NCBI RefSeq assembly: GCF_024227715.1
Contig: NZ_CP100449.1
Span: 248,001 to 312,000 of the forward strand
Reading direction: 5' to 3'
DNA: 64,000 nucleotides
Source of the DNA: Halomarina litorea
GTDB taxonomy: Archaea; Halobacteriota; Halobacteria; Halobacteriales; Haloarculaceae
Of this stretch, positions 51,019-59,882 are shown in pieces. Made by a program: the position numbers and the translations under genes. Within the stretch, counting starts at the first letter, position 1, and every line of letters starts with the position of its first letter. The notes below the pieces were generated by a model. The model did no database searches, had not been told where the DNA came from, and worked only from the letters and a program-made list of their open reading frames with translations.

Positions 51019-52055
51019 GGGTCGGCATCGTCGGCGGGAACAGCACGGTGGCGACGGAACTCGCCTTCCTCCTGCGGGACGCCGGCGACGAGGTGGTTCC
51101 CATCGTCCGCAACCAGTTGGGAACGCACTTCCTCGCGTGGCACGGCTTCGACCCCCGCGTCGCCGACGTGAGCGACGCGCGCGAGGCGCGGACGGCGCTC
51201 GCGGACGTCAACTGCGTCGTCGTCGCCGCCTTCGCCTGGCAGTACTCCCACGAGGGGTTCCAGTCGCGGGCGGCCCGCCGGACGAACGAGGCGCTCGTCC
51301 GCAACGCGGTGCGCCACTCGCCGCCCGGCGCGCCCGTCGTCTACTGGAGTTCGCAGGCGGCCTACGGCGACGACCTCGGCGCGCCGGGGTTCAGCGACTG
51401 GAGCCTCTACACCCGCGAGAAGCGCAACGCGGAGCGGGTGCTCCGAGAGACCTGCGAGGAGACGGACACGGACGGCTACGCGCTCAGACTCGGGTTCGTC
51501 TACGGCGACAACCAGGAGTTCTCCGCCGAGTTGCGGGCGGCCCTCTCGGGCGAGGACCGGGTGCGCGTCGGCGTCGACCCCGAGCGCCCGTCGAACGTCG
51601 TCCACACCGCAACCATCGCCGACGCCGTGCGGGTCTGCGCCGAGGAGCGACCAGCCCCCGGCGTCTACGGCCTCGTGAACGAACCGCAGTGGACGTGGGG
51701 CGAGGTCGTCGGCCACTACGCGCCCGAGGCCACCACCGTCGAGTTCGACCCCGCGGGTGGGGGCGGCGGGCGACTCGGCGAACTGCTCGGGTTCGGCTGG
51801 CGAGCCATCGAGTCCCGCGAGAAGACCCTCCGGTCGGCCACGGTCCTCCTCCCGGACAGCGTGAACGAGCGCCTGTTCAACGAGTACCTCGCCTTCCAGC
51901 GCGGGCGGGAACTCGCCGACGTCGAGCGACCGCGTCGGGTGGACCGCCCGGCGTTCGCGTTCGACCCCATCCCCGGTCCCTTCCTCCCCGGCCTCCGCTC
52001 GACGCGGACGCTCATCGAGGGCGGCCCGGACCTCGAGACGGTCTTCGCTCCGTAA
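51015..52055 (+). CDS. NAD-dependent epimerase/dehydratase family protein
   Basis: A 346-residue short-chain-dehydrogenase-like (extended SDR) protein. The cofactor site is VGIVGGNSTVATELAF, an atypical variant (GGNSTVA) of G-x2-G-x2-G. VVYWSSQAAYGD and Y-T-R-E-K supply the Ser/Tyr/Lys catalytic set. The C-terminal half from about 250 is unlike common nucleotide-sugar epimerases. A modification of a sugar or lipid is likely; the exact substrate is unknown. It is coupled by ATGA to the oxidoreductase gene and followed by 150 bases that hold a promoter-like sequence. Confidence 0.8.
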   Translation: MRVGIVGGNSTVATELAFLLRDAGDEVVPIVRNQLGTHFLAWHGFDPRVADVSDAREARTALADVNCVVVAAFAWQYSHEGFQSRAARRTNEALVRNAVRHSPPGAPVVYWSSQAAYGDDLGAPGFSDWSLYTREKRNAERVLRETCEETDTDGYALRLGFVYGDNQEFSAELRAALSGEDRVRVGVDPERPSNVVHTATIADAVRVCAEERPAPGVYGLVNEPQWTWGEVVGHYAPEATTVEFDPAGGGGGRLGELLGFGWRAIESREKTLRSATVLLPDSVNERLFNEYLAFQRGRELADVERPRRVDRPAFAFDPIPGPFLPGLRSTRTLIEGGPDLETVFAP

Positions 52056-52082
52056 ACATTGCGAGTCATTTTCACCCAAACA

Positions 52083-52090
52083 CTTATGAT
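52083..52090 (+). promoter_or_regulatory. TATA-like box before the ArnA-like gene
   Basis: CTTATGAT lies 30-37 bases before a small frame starting at 52120 and about 120 bases before the ArnA-like gene. It suggests an internal promoter in the glycan operon. Confidence 0.4.
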
Positions 52091-52119
52091 GGAATTGACA
52101 CACTACTTCACTGTTAGCT

Positions 52120-52209
52120 ATGGTCGTTACAGCCCAGCCGTTACCACGGTGTGAAGCCGACGCCGAACCAGTCGCGACAGCTCGTCCCGTCCCGGGTGGG
52201 TCGCAATGA
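52120..52209 (+). CDS. Possible 29-residue leader frame overlapping the ArnA-like gene
   Basis: ATG 52120 opens a short frame (starting VVTAQPLPRCE) whose TGA overlaps the ATG of the next gene as ATGA at 52206. A TATA-like box sits about 34 bases before it. The arrangement is that of a translated leader coupling to the downstream start, but composition is not informative and it may be chance. Confidence 0.3.
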   Translation: MVVTAQPLPRCEADAEPVATARPVPGGSQ

Positions 52210-53282
52210 GCGCCTCCATCGGCCGCATCGCCGTCTTCGGCGGGGGCGGGTTCATCGGCTCGCACCTCACGCGTCGACTCCTCGCGAACGGCTACCACCT
52301 CGACGTCGTCGACATCTCCTCGGAGAAGATCGGTGACGTCCTCGGTCACGACCGACTCCAGTTCCACGAACTCGACATCTACGAACCGGAGAACGACGCG
52401 GCCTGCGCGGCCATCGTCGAACGCTCGGACCTCGTCGTCGACCTCATCGCCTACGCAAACCCCGAACAGTACGTCGCGATGCCCCTGGAGGTGGTCGACC
52501 TCAACCTCTTTCAGAACCTGAAGATCGTCGAGGACTGCATCGAGGCGGAGACGCGCCTCATCCAGTTCTCGACGTGCGAGGTGTACGGGATGCTCGGCAA
52601 CCGGACGGGCGACGACACGGTGTTCGACGAGGACACCTCGAACCTCATCATGGGGCCAGTCGGCAACCAGCGCTGGATCTACGCCACCGCCAAGCAACTG
52701 CTCGAACGCATGGTGTACGCCCACGGCGAACGGGACGGCCTCGACTGGACCATCGTCCGCCCGTTCAACTTCATCGGGCCGGAGATGGACTACATCATCG
52801 AGTCGCCCGACGAGGGCACTCCCCGGGTGTTCGCGAGTTTCATGTCGGCGCTCATGTACGACCACCCGATGTTCCTCGTCGACGGCGGGAAGAACATGCG
52901 GACGTTCACCCACATCGAGGACGCCATCGACGCCCTCGAACTCATCATCGAGAACGAGGGCGGCCGCTACACCCGCGAGGTGGTCAACATCGGCACGCCC
53001 GGTAACGAGACCACCATCCGCGGGTTCGCCGACCTGATGCGCGACATCTACCGCGAGGAGAGCCCCGACGGGAGGCTCCCACCGATGCGAGAGGTCGACG
53101 GCGAGGAGTACTACGGCGAGGGCTACGAGGACTGCGACCGCCGGATTCCGGGCGTCGACAAACTCCGCGAGGCGGGGTGGACCCCCCGGTACGACCTCCG
53201 CGCCACCCTGGAGAACGCGATGCGCTACTACATCGACAAGTACGAACTGGAACGCGCGCCCAGCCCCGCGCTCTCGGACTGA
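52206..53282 (+). CDS. ArnA-like NAD-dependent decarboxylase/epimerase family protein
   Basis: A 358-residue extended SDR that follows the C-terminal UDP-glucuronate 4-oxidase/decarboxylase domain of ArnA along its length: FGGGGFIGSHL, DEDTSNLIMGPVGNQRWIY, DGLDWTIVRPFNFIGPEMD, YYGEGYEDCDRRIPG. Tyr159 and Lys163 form YxxxK. The ArnA residues linked to decarboxylation are kept (E125 for Glu434, R313 for Arg619), but the neighbouring Ser433 is Cys here (T123-C124-E125). It may convert a UDP-uronic acid to a UDP-pentose or 4-keto-pentose. The ArnA formyltransferase domain is absent. With the oxidoreductase and epimerase upstream it could make a pentose for the glycan. Confidence 0.85.
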   Translation: MSASIGRIAVFGGGGFIGSHLTRRLLANGYHLDVVDISSEKIGDVLGHDRLQFHELDIYEPENDAACAAIVERSDLVVDLIAYANPEQYVAMPLEVVDLNLFQNLKIVEDCIEAETRLIQFSTCEVYGMLGNRTGDDTVFDEDTSNLIMGPVGNQRWIYATAKQLLERMVYAHGERDGLDWTIVRPFNFIGPEMDYIIESPDEGTPRVFASFMSALMYDHPMFLVDGGKNMRTFTHIEDAIDALELIIENEGGRYTREVVNIGTPGNETTIRGFADLMRDIYREESPDGRLPPMREVDGEEYYGEGYEDCDRRIPGVDKLREAGWTPRYDLRATLENAMRYYIDKYELERAPSPALSD

Positions 53283-53318
53283 TGTGCACGCCGACCGCCG
53301 TGGCGTGCACCCACTGAC

Positions 53319-54473
53319 ATGGCGAGCGAGACCACCGGAGCGATGAGTGCCGAGTCGCACCGAGGGGACGGGACCGACCGGTCGGTCGCCATCCTCGGCG
53401 CGCTGACTCACGACCACCCGGCGAACGAGGACCCCGCGGCGGGGTTCGGCCACCCGACCCACCAGGGGTTCGCCGAGAGCGTCGGTGCCGACCCCATCGG
53501 GTTCGAGACGGCCGTCGGCCCGCCGCTCGACGCGACGATGCTCGGCGACGTCCTCACCTGCCTGCGCCGCCCGTCGACGATTCCCGAGTACGACGTGTAC
53601 ATCACCGAGAACTCACGGCTCCTCTACGCGGTGCCGTTCGTGAAGGCGGCCCACCCCGACGCCACCGTGGTCTACCTCGCGACCGACTACATCCTCTACG
53701 GGATGAACTGCTACGCCCTCGACCGCTCGCTCGGTTCCCTCCCGAAGTACGTCGACCGGCGGGTCGAGGTGGCCCTGCTCCGGTCGCTGGCGAGGCGGTA
53801 CGTCGACGCCGCCGTCGCCGCCTCGCCGTTCGCCGCCGACTTCGTCCGCCCGTTTCTCGGGAGCGAGACGCCCATCCGCACCGTCGCGCCGTTCGTCCAG
53901 CCGTCCGTGTTCGACCGCCTCGGTGCGGTCGACCCCGACCTCGACTCGCAGCGCGTGGTGTTCGTCGGCAACGAGATCGCGGACTGCAAGGGCGTCGACC
54001 TGCTCGTCGCGGCGTGGGAGACGGTCCGCGAGCGGTTCCCGGACGCGCGGCTCACCATCGTCGGCGGCGGTCACCCGCCCGAGTACGACGAGCGTCCCGG
54101 CGTGGACCTGCGCGGGTTCGTCGACCACACCGACCTCCCCGAGGTGCTCGCGGCCCACGCGCTGTACGTCCAGCCCTCGCGCGTCGACCCGCACCCGGTC
54201 AGCGCGCTCGAAGCCCTCCGCGCCGGCCTCCCGGTGGTGGCGACGCACACGACGGGCACGCGCGAGGAGGTACGGGCCGTCGACCCGTCGCTCGTCGTCG
54301 ACCCGACCGCCGACGCCATCGCCGGGGGAATCGTCTCGTACCTCTCGCGCACGCGAGATGCGCGCCAGCGGCTCTCCGAGCGAGCACGGGAGCGCGGCGC
54401 GCGATTCGACAAGGAGTCCGCACAGGCCGCGTTCAGGCGCGCCTTCGAGGGCGTCCTCGCCGACGCCGCCTGA
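53319..54473 (+). CDS. GT4 family glycosyltransferase
   Basis: A 384-residue GT-B protein. After about 25 disordered residues (ATG 53319; ATG 53343 is an alternative start) come SVAILGALTHDHPANEDPA, YITENSRLLYAVPFVKAA, RVVFVGNEIADCKGVDLLV and QPSRVDPHPVSALEALRAGLPVVAT, the last being the donor-binding E-containing motif. It lies 36 bases after the ArnA-like gene and is probably co-transcribed. Donor may be the sugar made by the preceding enzymes, an inference from order. Confidence 0.88.
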   Translation: MASETTGAMSAESHRGDGTDRSVAILGALTHDHPANEDPAAGFGHPTHQGFAESVGADPIGFETAVGPPLDATMLGDVLTCLRRPSTIPEYDVYITENSRLLYAVPFVKAAHPDATVVYLATDYILYGMNCYALDRSLGSLPKYVDRRVEVALLRSLARRYVDAAVAASPFAADFVRPFLGSETPIRTVAPFVQPSVFDRLGAVDPDLDSQRVVFVGNEIADCKGVDLLVAAWETVRERFPDARLTIVGGGHPPEYDERPGVDLRGFVDHTDLPEVLAAHALYVQPSRVDPHPVSALEALRAGLPVVATHTTGTREEVRAVDPSLVVDPTADAIAGGIVSYLSRTRDARQRLSERARERGARFDKESAQAAFRRAFEGVLADAA

Positions 54474-54490
54474 GCGCGTCGAACCGTATC

Positions 54491-54498
54491 TTTATATG
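54491..54498 (+). promoter_or_regulatory. TATA box of the Trm112-like/methyltransferase gene
   Basis: TTTATATG is centred 27 bases before ATG 54521, which predicts a leaderless transcript and supports that start. Confidence 0.6.
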
Positions 54499-54520
54499 AC
54501 ACTCGACCGAAATTTGATCG

Positions 54521-55861
54521 ATGTGTGACACCAGTCAGTGGCTCTTCCGGCGCATGGAGTGCCCGGAGTGCAAGAGTCCCATCGACTCGACCGCGCTCCG
54601 GCGCAACGACCGACAGCGCGTCGAATACGGGCTGCTCGACTGCGCGTGTGCGACCTATCCCGTCGTTGCCGGCGTCGCTGTCCTTCGGACCGACGCGCTG
54701 ACACAGACGGCCGCCGAACACGTCGCCAGCCGGGAGTTCGAGACGGCACGGTCGGTCCTGCTGAACCTCCCGGGGCGAGTCCCCGGAAGGTCGGCCTGTG
54801 GGACGGTCCTCTCCCGTCTGGGGTCCGCCGGGCATCCGGCGGTGCGGGCCCTCGCAGCGTACCACCGGGCGAGCGGTCGTTCCGACGAGGAGGTCGGCGC
54901 GTGGCGGACGTTCGAGGACGCGGCGACGGCGCTCGTCGGGTCCGACGACCCCGGGTTCTACTTCGACGAATACCTCACGTTCCGACCGCTCGAACAGAGC
55001 TTCTGGAACCTCCACGCCCTCTTGCCCCTGTTCCACGACGCCCCCGGACCGCTTCTGGACTTCGCCGGCGGTGCCGGGCACGCCTCGGACCTCGTCGCCC
55101 GAACGACGGGCACCCGGACTTGCACCGTGGACGTGAACTTCCGGACGCTGTTCCTCTACACTCGATTCGTGAACCGCCAGCAGCCGGCCGTCGTCATCGG
55201 CGAGGGGGCTGACCTCCCGTTCTTCGACGACGCCTTCGGGACGACGCTCAACGTCGACGGCCTCCACTTCGTCCCCAACCGCTTCGCCATGAGCGGCGAA
55301 CTCGAACGCGTGACGGCGGCAGACGGCCTCGTCGCCCTGCTCCACCAGCACACGGACGACCAAGCCCGCATCAGTGGAACGGCGCTCCCGACCGCAGAGC
55401 AGACGCGGGGGTTCGACCGCGAGGCCGTCGTCGTCCCCGAACGGGACGTCGTCGAACCGTTCGTCCGGGCGGTCGACGAAGGAGGTGGGTCTATCGAACT
55501 CCACGACCGACGGGACGGGGCGGACGGCGGGGACGTCAACGTTCTCTTCGGTGCCGACGTGGACGACGACACGGTGGATATTCCCGTCGAGCGACGGGTC
55601 CATCCGTTGCTCGACTGGGCGGGGCCGGTTACGGTCAACCACGCGTACGAAGTGACGACCGACGGAGGTAGCCTGCACCTCGAGCGCCGGCCTCTGAGTC
55701 CCGTCTTCCGCGAGGAGTTCGACCGCACGATGGCACACACCGACGAGGCGTACGTCGTCTCCCTCGACGACGTGGATGCGAGGCGCTCGTTGCTCGCTCG
55801 CGGCGTCCTGACCGTGCTCCCGGAGCGATACGTTGGTCGACCGGTGGTCGGAGATGGATGA
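54521..55861 (+). CDS. Methyltransferase with N-terminal Trm112-like zinc module
   Basis: A 446-residue protein. Near the N-terminus CPEC and then CAC with YPVVAGVAVLR match the Trm112-like zinc-binding module that precedes methyltransferase domains in sugar-modifying enzymes. The class I SAM fold starts around residue 180: PLLDFAGGAGHASDLVA is motif I and LPFFDDAFGTTLNVDGLHF is the motif-IV region. The last 150 residues are less clear (VVVPERDVVEPFVRAVDE). Glycan or lipid methylation is the likely role. It has its own promoter inside the cluster, and its stop overlaps the next gene by eight bases. Confidence 0.78.
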   Translation: MCDTSQWLFRRMECPECKSPIDSTALRRNDRQRVEYGLLDCACATYPVVAGVAVLRTDALTQTAAEHVASREFETARSVLLNLPGRVPGRSACGTVLSRLGSAGHPAVRALAAYHRASGRSDEEVGAWRTFEDAATALVGSDDPGFYFDEYLTFRPLEQSFWNLHALLPLFHDAPGPLLDFAGGAGHASDLVARTTGTRTCTVDVNFRTLFLYTRFVNRQQPAVVIGEGADLPFFDDAFGTTLNVDGLHFVPNRFAMSGELERVTAADGLVALLHQHTDDQARISGTALPTAEQTRGFDREAVVVPERDVVEPFVRAVDEGGGSIELHDRRDGADGGDVNVLFGADVDDDTVDIPVERRVHPLLDWAGPVTVNHAYEVTTDGGSLHLERRPLSPVFREEFDRTMAHTDEAYVVSLDDVDARRSLLARGVLTVLPERYVGRPVVGDG

Positions 55862-56984
55862 ACGTCTCCTTCCCCTCCACCGGCGGCTCTTCCGTCGCAT
55901 CCGTCGAACGCCGACGAGCGCGACGGTGGCACACGTGCTGGCTCACGGGCGGGCGCGTGGCGGCGACTGGCGCGACGACTGGCGGGGCTACGCCCAGTGG
56001 GGCCGACCCGGGGACGGGACCGGCGGACGTGACGACGTCCGCGCGAACGGGCCGACCACGGTTCCGCTCCCTGACCGGGAACCGTTCGTGACCAGCGCGT
56101 CGCAACTCACCGCCCGGCCGATTCTGACAGCCAGAGACGTGACCGACTGGGGGAGGGCCGACTTCGTGGCCGACCCGTTCCTCTTCCTCGGCGACGACCT
56201 CCACCTGTTCGTCGAAGTGTGCAACTACGACCGGACGCCGGAGGCGGCCATCGGCCACGCCACATCGCCCGACGGCGGGCGGACGTGGGAGTACGACCGC
56301 GTCGTCCTCGCCGGTGACCGGCACCTCTCGTACCCGTACGCGTTCTCGTGGGACGGCGAGCACTACCTGCTCCCGGAAGTGGGTGGTCGGACGGGCACGG
56401 CCGTGTGGCTGTTCCGAGCGGACGCGTTTCCCTACCGGTGGCGGCGGGTCGCGTGCCTCGTCTCGCCCCCGCACAACACCGACGACCACGTGCTGTTCAG
56501 GTGGGGTGGACGCTGGTGGCTGCTCGTCGGCGACCAAACGCGAGGGTCGTTGTACGCGTACTATAGCGACCGCCTCGACGCGTCGGAGTGGACGGCGCAC
56601 GAGGCCAACCCCGTCGTCTCCGGGCGCCCCGAGGGGTCCCGCCCGGCCGGGAGGCCAGTCGTGTTCGAGGACCGCATCCTCCTGTTCCTCCAGGACTGTA
56701 CCAGTCACTACGGTCACCAGGTCCGGGCCTACGAGATTACGCACCTCTCGCCGACGGCGTACCGCGACCGTGAACACCTCGCATCACCGGCGCTGGCCCC
56801 GCGCCGCGAGCGAGCGTGGGCGGCCGGTCGGACCCATCATATCGACCCCTGGTACGTCGGCGACGGCTGGCTCTGTGCAGTTGACGGCGACGTATCGGAC
56901 CGGCTACGACGGGTCACGGACGACCGATGGAGCGTCGGCCTCGCGTTCCTCCCGACCCCCCGAGGGAGTGAGGGGTCGCCGTAG
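55854..56984 (+). CDS. Beta-propeller protein, GINT1-N/GH43-like
   Basis: A 376-residue protein. Repeated blade-like segments (ADFVADPFLFLGDDLHLFVEV, HLSYPYAFSWDGEHYLLPE, DDHVLFRWGGRWWLLVGD, GRPVVFEDRILLFLQDC) fit a five-bladed propeller of the glycosidase GH43/GH32 type or of the N-terminal domain of glucosamine inositolphosphorylceramide transferases. In bacteria this domain is often joined to formyltransferase-like domains in surface-glycan clusters. A sugar transferase or glycan-binding role is likely; no catalytic set could be assigned. Start at ATG 55854 overlaps the previous stop. It ends the second operon and faces the nucleotidyltransferase gene. Confidence 0.65.
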   Translation: MDERLLPLHRRLFRRIRRTPTSATVAHVLAHGRARGGDWRDDWRGYAQWGRPGDGTGGRDDVRANGPTTVPLPDREPFVTSASQLTARPILTARDVTDWGRADFVADPFLFLGDDLHLFVEVCNYDRTPEAAIGHATSPDGGRTWEYDRVVLAGDRHLSYPYAFSWDGEHYLLPEVGGRTGTAVWLFRADAFPYRWRRVACLVSPPHNTDDHVLFRWGGRWWLLVGDQTRGSLYAYYSDRLDASEWTAHEANPVVSGRPEGSRPAGRPVVFEDRILLFLQDCTSHYGHQVRAYEITHLSPTAYRDREHLASPALAPRRERAWAAGRTHHIDPWYVGDGWLCAVDGDVSDRLRRVTDDRWSVGLAFLPTPRGSEGSP

Positions 56985-57011
56985 GTCCCCGCGAACCGAC
57001 CGCTCGTGGTC

Positions 57012-58043
57012 CTATAGTTCGAGAGAACTGTTGTCGCCGACGTTGAGGCTGTTCGTCTTCCCGACGATTTCGGTGGCGTCGCCGACGATGCTGGTTTCGA
57101 GGTTCACGCCGCGGAGCGTCGAGTTACGCCCGACGATGCTGTCGCGGACGCGACTCGTCGTGATGGTCGTCCCGTCGTCGACGCTCACGTAGGGGCCGAC
57201 GACGCTCTGGTGTATCTCCACGTTCTCGCCGATGTCGACGGGTTCGATGACGACGGCGCCGTCGCCCTCGCGGAAGTGCTTCCCGCCGCTGCCGTCGCTT
57301 CGCGCCGCCGCCCGCCGGTCGAGCGTGACCTTGTTCGCCTCGAGCAGGGTCCCCGGCCGGCCGCAGTCGTACCAGTCCTCGACGGGGAAGGTGCCGAGGG
57401 TGCTCCCGCGCTCGACCATCAGGGCCAGCGCGTCGGTGAGCTGGAACTCGCCGCCCGCACCGCGCAGGTCGTTGTCGACGAGGTGCGAGAGGGCGTCGAA
57501 GAGGGCGGGCGTGTCGTCGACGACGTAGACGCCACTGATAGCGAGGTTCGACGGCGGATCGTCGGGCTTCTCGACGAGGCCGATCACCCGGTCGCCGTCG
57601 AGTTCGACCACGCCGTAGTGTTCCGGGGCGTCGACGCGCTTGACGCCGACGCTGGCGTCGACGCCGCCCAGTCGGTCGTGGGCGTCGAGGAACGCGGCGT
57701 AGCCGCTCTGGAACAGCATGTCCCCGAGCGCGACGAGCACGGGCTCCCCGTCGACGTACGACTCGGTCTGGTAGATGCTGTGGCCGAGGCCCTCGGCGCG
57801 CTCCTGGTGGGCGAACGTGAACTCGAAGCGGTCGGCGAAGTGGCGCTCTGCGTACTCGACGACCTGTTCGCGCATCGGCCCGCCGACGACGAGTACCACC
57901 TCCTCCACGCGCGTCGGGCGGAGGTTCTCGAGGATGTGCCCGAGGATGGGACGACCGGCGAGTCGCACCATCGGCTTCGGCTTGGTGTGCGTGTGGGGGT
58001 ACAGACGGGTCCCTCTCCCGGCAGTCGGGACAACGGCTTTCAT
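57012..58043 (-). CDS. Sugar-1-phosphate nucleotidyltransferase (AglF/RmlA-like)
   Basis: A 343-residue nucleotidyltransferase. The N-terminal Rossmann-like domain has the signature GRGTRLYPHTHTKPKPMV, then GLGHSIYQTES and the metal/substrate site LVALGDMLF; VIGLVEKPDD follows. The C-terminal 90 residues (IGENVEIHQSVVGPYVSVDDG) are a left-handed beta-helix of hexapeptide repeats. It would make UDP-, dTDP- or similar sugar from sugar 1-phosphate and supply donors to the cluster. Start at ATG 58043 gives the family N-terminus MKAVVPTAG. It is the last gene of the minus-strand block. Confidence 0.9.
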   Translation of the reverse strand: MKAVVPTAGRGTRLYPHTHTKPKPMVRLAGRPILGHILENLRPTRVEEVVLVVGGPMREQVVEYAERHFADRFEFTFAHQERAEGLGHSIYQTESYVDGEPVLVALGDMLFQSGYAAFLDAHDRLGGVDASVGVKRVDAPEHYGVVELDGDRVIGLVEKPDDPPSNLAISGVYVVDDTPALFDALSHLVDNDLRGAGGEFQLTDALALMVERGSTLGTFPVEDWYDCGRPGTLLEANKVTLDRRAAARSDGSGGKHFREGDGAVVIEPVDIGENVEIHQSVVGPYVSVDDGTTITTSRVRDSIVGRNSTLRGVNLETSIVGDATEIVGKTNSLNVGDNSSLEL

Positions 58044-58107
58044 ACAGCAGTGAACAGACAACTGACAGTAATAAACGTTCGCGCCTTTCGGGGTGACTGT
58101 CTGGTAC

Positions 58108-59100
58108 TCACCAGAGTCCGCGCTTGCCGGTGACGGGGCTGAGGAAGCGCTCGTCGGGGTAGACCCGTTCGCGCTGGACGCGCCTGCGGTTCCGGAGAAC
58201 CGTCGGGAGGTCCTTGAACGCGGAGGCGAGGCCGGCGAACCGCGCCCGCGCGAGTTCCGGGCGCCTGCGGACGAGGACGTCCTTCGCGGCGGCGGCGGCG
58301 ATGAGGCCGCAGAAGCCGGCGAACCCCTTCGCGAGCGACCCGGCCGAGAGCGTCGTGAGGTGGACCCGCGTGTCCGACCGGGCGGTGTGGAAGGCGTCCA
58401 TCGTCGAGTCGACGATCTTGTCGCCCGGTTCGTGGTAGACGACGGCCGTGGGGACCGTCTCGACGTGGTAGCCCCTGAGCCACGACTGCAAGCAGAGGTA
58501 GGTGTCACAGCCGTAGACGAAGTTGCCGCTGTCGTAGCCGCCGGTCGCCTCCCACGCCGCCCGCGAGATGAGGATGGCCGCACCGATGTTGAACGGCACC
58601 TCCCGGGGTTCGGGGTCGCTCGGCGTCTCCAGCCCCCGGTCCATCGGCGGGGAGTGGGCGAACACGTCGTAGTGCTGGCCGAGCGATTGGATGGTCTCGG
58701 TGCCCATGTCGTTGATGCGGGGGAAGGCGACGCCCACCTCCCGTCTGGACTTCAGGTGGGCGACGAGGCGGGAGAGCGAGTCGGGCGCCGCCTTCACGTC
58801 GTTGTTGAGCAACCAGAGGTAGTCGAAGTCCTCCCCGTCGGGGAGCGCCCGCACGCCCTCGTTGAGCCCCCGCGAGATGCCGTAGTTCTCGGGGTGCTCG
58901 ACGACGGACACCGACGGGAACGACTCGCGGACGAACGCGACGCTGTCGTCGGTCGAGGCGTTGTCCACGACGTACACCCGGTAGTTCACGTAGTCGAGGT
59001 CCACGAGCGACGGCAGGTACGCCTCCAGTCGCTCGCGCCCATCGTAGTTCAGGACGAGGACGGCGACCCGCGGGTCGGACGTGTCTGCGCTCTCGCTCAT
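58108..59100 (-). CDS. GT2 family glycosyltransferase, rhamnosyltransferase-like
   Basis: A 330-residue GT-A glycosyltransferase: VAVLVLNYDGRERLEAYLPSL, VVDNASTDDSV, the DxD-like LWLLNNDVKAAPDSL and the C-terminal hydrophobic segments (SLAKGFAGFCGLIAAAAAKD). PRINDMGT with IQSLG and HYD recurs in the paralogue at 61110, so the two genes arose by duplication. ATG 59100 overlaps the upstream methyltransferase stop as ATGA. Family members add rhamnose or related sugars. Confidence 0.9.
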   Translation of the reverse strand: MSESADTSDPRVAVLVLNYDGRERLEAYLPSLVDLDYVNYRVYVVDNASTDDSVAFVRESFPSVSVVEHPENYGISRGLNEGVRALPDGEDFDYLWLLNNDVKAAPDSLSRLVAHLKSRREVGVAFPRINDMGTETIQSLGQHYDVFAHSPPMDRGLETPSDPEPREVPFNIGAAILISRAAWEATGGYDSGNFVYGCDTYLCLQSWLRGYHVETVPTAVVYHEPGDKIVDSTMDAFHTARSDTRVHLTTLSAGSLAKGFAGFCGLIAAAAAKDVLVRRRPELARARFAGLASAFKDLPTVLRNRRRVQRERVYPDERFLSPVTGKRGLW

Positions 59101-59855
59101 GACCGTTCGAAGACCAGCAGGTTCGTCTGGAGCCAGTCCAGCTCCTCCGGGTCGACGGCCCTCGCGATGTCGTCGGTCAGGTACTCCCGGTAGGTCATCC
59201 CGGCGGCCGCGAAGCGCTCCTTCCAGTAGGCCGGGAGCTGCTCGTTGACGTGGTGGGTCCCGCCCTGTCCCGGCCGGGCGGCGGTGACGACGGCGACGGG
59301 GGCCGCGTCCGCGATGGACCGCACGACGGTGTCGGCGTCCTCCTCGGGGATGTGTTCGAGCACCTCGATGCAGAGCGCGATGTCGAACTCCTCGGCGACG
59401 TGATAGGGGTCGCGCAGGTCGTGGACGGTGAAGCGGTCCGCGGGGAGCGGCGACTCCTCGAACGCCGCCGTGCTCCGGTCGAGTCCGTGGACGGTCACGC
59501 CGCGCTCCTCGAACGGGACGAGAAAGCGCCCGGGGCCACAGCCGAACTCGACGACGGTGTCGGGGTCGAACGCCCGGTCGAGGGCGGCACAGAACGCCCG
59601 CGCATCGCGGAGTTTCGCCTCGCCGAGCATCTCGGCGTAGTACTGCCGGTCGTAGAGGCGGTCGAAGGGAAGCAGGTCCCGCCGCCAGAGGGCGAACTCG
59701 ACCCGTTCCTTCCACAGCGCGAGGTTCACGTCCGCGCCCAGCGCCGACTTCGACCCGCTGATTCCGCGCTTCGCGAGACCGACGACCCGGTCCGTGGATG
59801 GCGTCGCCTGGTGCGCCGCTTCCCGAAACGATGGCATAAGTGCCTCTGACACCAC
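59097..59855 (-). CDS. Class I SAM-dependent methyltransferase
   Basis: A 252-residue methyltransferase. Motif I is VVEFGCGPGRFLVPF, the acidic loop VTVHGLDRSTAAF follows, and FDIALCIEVLEHIPEEDAD is the motif-IV region. The first 65 residues are a helical N-terminal extension. The start may be GTG 59855 or ATG 59837 (MPSFREAAH); the ATG is equally likely. It is coupled to the GT2 gene downstream. Methylation of a sugar or a lipid-linked intermediate is the likely task. Confidence 0.88.
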   Translation of the reverse strand: MVSEALMPSFREAAHQATPSTDRVVGLAKRGISGSKSALGADVNLALWKERVEFALWRRDLLPFDRLYDRQYYAEMLGEAKLRDARAFCAALDRAFDPDTVVEFGCGPGRFLVPFEERGVTVHGLDRSTAAFEESPLPADRFTVHDLRDPYHVAEEFDIALCIEVLEHIPEEDADTVVRSIADAAPVAVVTAARPGQGGTHHVNEQLPAYWKERFAAAGMTYREYLTDDIARAVDPEELDWLQTNLLVFERS

Positions 59856-59882
59856 TGAAGGCTTAATTCTTGTGCCGCGGTG

